Below, piece by piece: positions 43,068 through 44,045 of a DNA stretch of 44,045 bases. The stretch is from assembly GCF_000344175.1 (NCBI RefSeq), contig NZ_ALWW01000023.1:1-44045 (forward strand), read 5' to 3'. Each line of letters begins with the position of its first letter. Position 1 is the first letter of the stretch. Both the position numbers and the translations under genes were made by a program. The notes below the pieces were generated by a model. That model saw only the letters and a list, made by a program, of their open reading frames with translations. It was not told the DNA's origin and made no database searches. This stretch comes from Listeria fleischmannii subsp. fleischmannii LU2006-1 (GTDB lineage Bacteria > Bacillota > Bacilli > Lactobacillales > Listeriaceae).

Positions 43068-43141
43068 TGGCAGGGGCAGTAGGAATCGAACCCACACTGG
43101 AGGTTTTGGAGACCTCTGTTCTACCGTTAAACTATGCCCCT
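43068..43141 (-). tRNA. tRNA-Trp (CCA)
   Basis: Acceptor AGGGGCA/TGCCCCT, stem GAGGT/ACCTC, loop CTCCAAA gives anticodon CCA. 3' CCA encoded. Confidence 0.93.
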
Positions 43142-43151
43142 AAAATAAAAA

Positions 43152-43235
43152 TGGTGGAGGGGAGTGGATTCGAACCACCGAACCCGAAGGAGCGGATTTA
43201 CAGTCCGCCGCGTTTAGCCACTTCGCTACCCCTCC
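43152..43235 (-). tRNA. tRNA-Tyr (GTA)
   Basis: 84 nt with a long variable arm, stem GCGGA/TCCGC, loop CTGTAAA. CCA encoded. Confidence 0.93.
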
Positions 43236-43249
43236 GTATTAAGATAAAG

Positions 43250-43322
43250 TGGCTTGGGACAGAATCGAACTGCCGACACCTTGAGCTTCAATCAAGTGCT
43301 CTACCAACTGAGCTACCAAGCC
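43250..43322 (-). tRNA. tRNA-Phe (GAA)
   Basis: Acceptor GGCTTGG/CCAAGCC, stem CTTGA/TCAAG, loop TTGAAGC. CCA not encoded. Confidence 0.93.
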
Positions 43323-43327
43323 AAAAG

Positions 43328-43400
43328 CGGTCCCGACGGGATTTGAACCCGCGATCTCCTGCGTGACAGGCAGGCATGTTAACCCCTACACCACGGAACC
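43328..43400 (-). tRNA. tRNA-Asp (GTC)
   Basis: Acceptor GGTTCCG/CGGGACC with one G-U pair, loop CTGTCAC. CCA not encoded. In many Firmicutes clusters tRNA-Thr separates Phe and Tyr; here only Phe is found before Tyr. Confidence 0.92.
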
Positions 43401-43404
43401 ACGA

Positions 43405-43478
<74 letters not shown>

Positions 43479-43487
43479 ATAATAATA

Positions 43488-43563
43488 TGGTGGAGGTTAA
43501 CGGGATCGAACCGCTGACCCTCTGCTTGTAAGGCAGATGCTCTCCCAGCTGAGCTAAACCTCC
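43488..43563 (-). tRNA. tRNA-Val (TAC)
   Basis: Acceptor GGAGGTT/AACCTCC, stem TCTGC/GCAGA, loop CTTACAA. CCA encoded. Confidence 0.93.
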
Positions 43564-43609
43564 ATAAATAACATTTTAACTTAAAAACAAATTTTTGTCT
43601 AAATAAAAG

Positions 43610-43681
43610 TGACCCGTACGGGATTCGAACCCGTGTTACCGCCGTGAAAGGGCGGTGTCTTAACCGCTTGACCAACGGGCC
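43610..43681 (-). tRNA. tRNA-Glu (TTC)
   Basis: Acceptor GGCCCGT/ACGGGTC, stem CCGCC/GGCGG, loop CTTTCAC. CCA not encoded. Confidence 0.93.
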
Positions 43682-43706
43682 AATGTAATATGTAAATACT
43701 TGGAAA

Positions 43707-43794
43707 CGGAGAGCAAGGGATTCGAACCCTTGAGACGGTTATCCCGCCTACACGGTTTCCAACCGTGCTCCTTCGGCCTCTCGGACAGCTCTCC
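43707..43794 (-). tRNA. tRNA-Ser (GGA)
   Basis: 88 nt with a long variable arm, stem CACGG/CCGTG, loop TTGGAAA. CCA not encoded. Confidence 0.93.
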
Positions 43795-43810
43795 AAGATT
43801 TTAAATTAAA

Positions 43811-43886
43811 TGGCTCCACAGGCAGGACTCGAACCTGCGACCGATCGGTTAACAGCCGATTGCTCTACCAACTGAGCTACTGTGGA
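43811..43886 (-). tRNA. tRNA-Asn (GTT)
   Basis: Acceptor TCCACAG/CTGTGGA, stem ATCGG/CCGAT, loop CTGTTAA. CCA encoded. First tRNA after the 5S gene. Confidence 0.93.
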
Positions 43887-43897
43887 ATAATACAATT

Positions 43898-44014
43898 GCC
43901 CGGCAGCGACCTACTCTCACAGGGGGAAGCCCCCAACTACCATCGGCGCAGAGAAGCTTAACTACCGTGTTCGGGATGGGAACGGGTGTGACCTTCTCGC
44001 CATAGCTACCAGAC
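43898..44014 (-). rRNA. rrf: 5S ribosomal RNA
   Basis: About 117 nt. On the minus strand it opens GTCTGGTAGC and contains the universal blocks CCCGTTCCCATCCCGAACAC and GAGAGTAGGTCGCTGCC. It is the last rRNA of an operon whose 23S and 16S genes lie beyond the right edge, and it is followed by the 14 tRNAs. Ends are estimated to within a few bases. Confidence 0.95.
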
Positions 44015-44045
44015 AAAAGAATGAAAGAACGATGTTCTCTCTAAA

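Overview
The window looks like a low-GC Gram-positive chromosome, most probably a Listeria species or close relative. This rests on recognising gene sets from memory, not on a database search: a gbuABC-type betaine transporter, a mannoside operon arranged like lmo0858-lmo0865 / Lin0857 of Listeria, an Lmo2467-like chitin-active LPMO, bioY followed by a Crp/Fnr gene, and a Bacillus/Listeria-style rRNA-tRNA cluster. The species cannot be fixed from the sequence alone.

Layout. (1) Positions 1-6254 hold a sugar or glycoside catabolic locus. A minus-strand operon carries an AraC regulator, two Gfo/Idh/MocA oxidoreductases, an unrecognised 159-aa protein, a TIM-barrel sugar isomerase/lyase-like protein and an ABC sugar-binding lipoprotein; a third Gfo/Idh/MocA gene is divergent. 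(2) Positions 6376-15779 hold a mannoside uptake and phosphorolysis operon: binding protein, two permeases, a GH13 enzyme, a DUF1861 protein, a GH130 phosphorylase and a phosphohexomutase, with a divergent LacI regulator. The promoter, operator and cre can be read. (3) Positions 15796-18591 hold a GNAT enzyme, bioY under a BirA box, a Crp/Fnr regulator, the first copy of a ~175-bp repeat inside a duplicated terminator, and a DUF523 gene. (4) Positions 18596-23896 hold psuG-psuK (pseudouridine breakdown) divergent from gbuABC (glycine betaine uptake). (5) Positions 24055-28894 hold two tandem Crp/PrfA-like paralogues convergent with an LPMO, the second copy of the repeat, and a divergent SDR/TetR pair. 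(6) Positions 28877-37118 hold rsuA, small genes, a heterodimeric ABC exporter and a BceAB-like peptide-resistance transporter with a BceR-type box. (7) Positions 37125-42571 hold a VOC protein, an amidohydrolase/MFS pair, a MarR/GNAT pair and a Crp-like gene behind a leader terminator. (8) Positions 42578-44014 hold 14 tRNAs and a 5S rRNA on the minus strand, the distal end of an rRNA operon.

Five genes (the edge binding protein, AraC, LacI, BioY and MarR) are each broken by a single-base shift in an A/T homopolymer with good coding sequence on both sides. This looks more like homopolymer sequencing error than five independent pseudogenes.

The most unusual feature is the ~175-bp structured repeat present twice (17789-17962 and 27204-27378). 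Each copy is flanked by two copies of the local terminator hairpin, and the two copies are oppositely oriented relative to the terminators they occupy. The second candidate system is the Gfo/Idh/MocA plus TIM-barrel locus at the left, which resembles oxidative (3-keto) glycoside-cleaving pathways and includes an unrecognised small protein.
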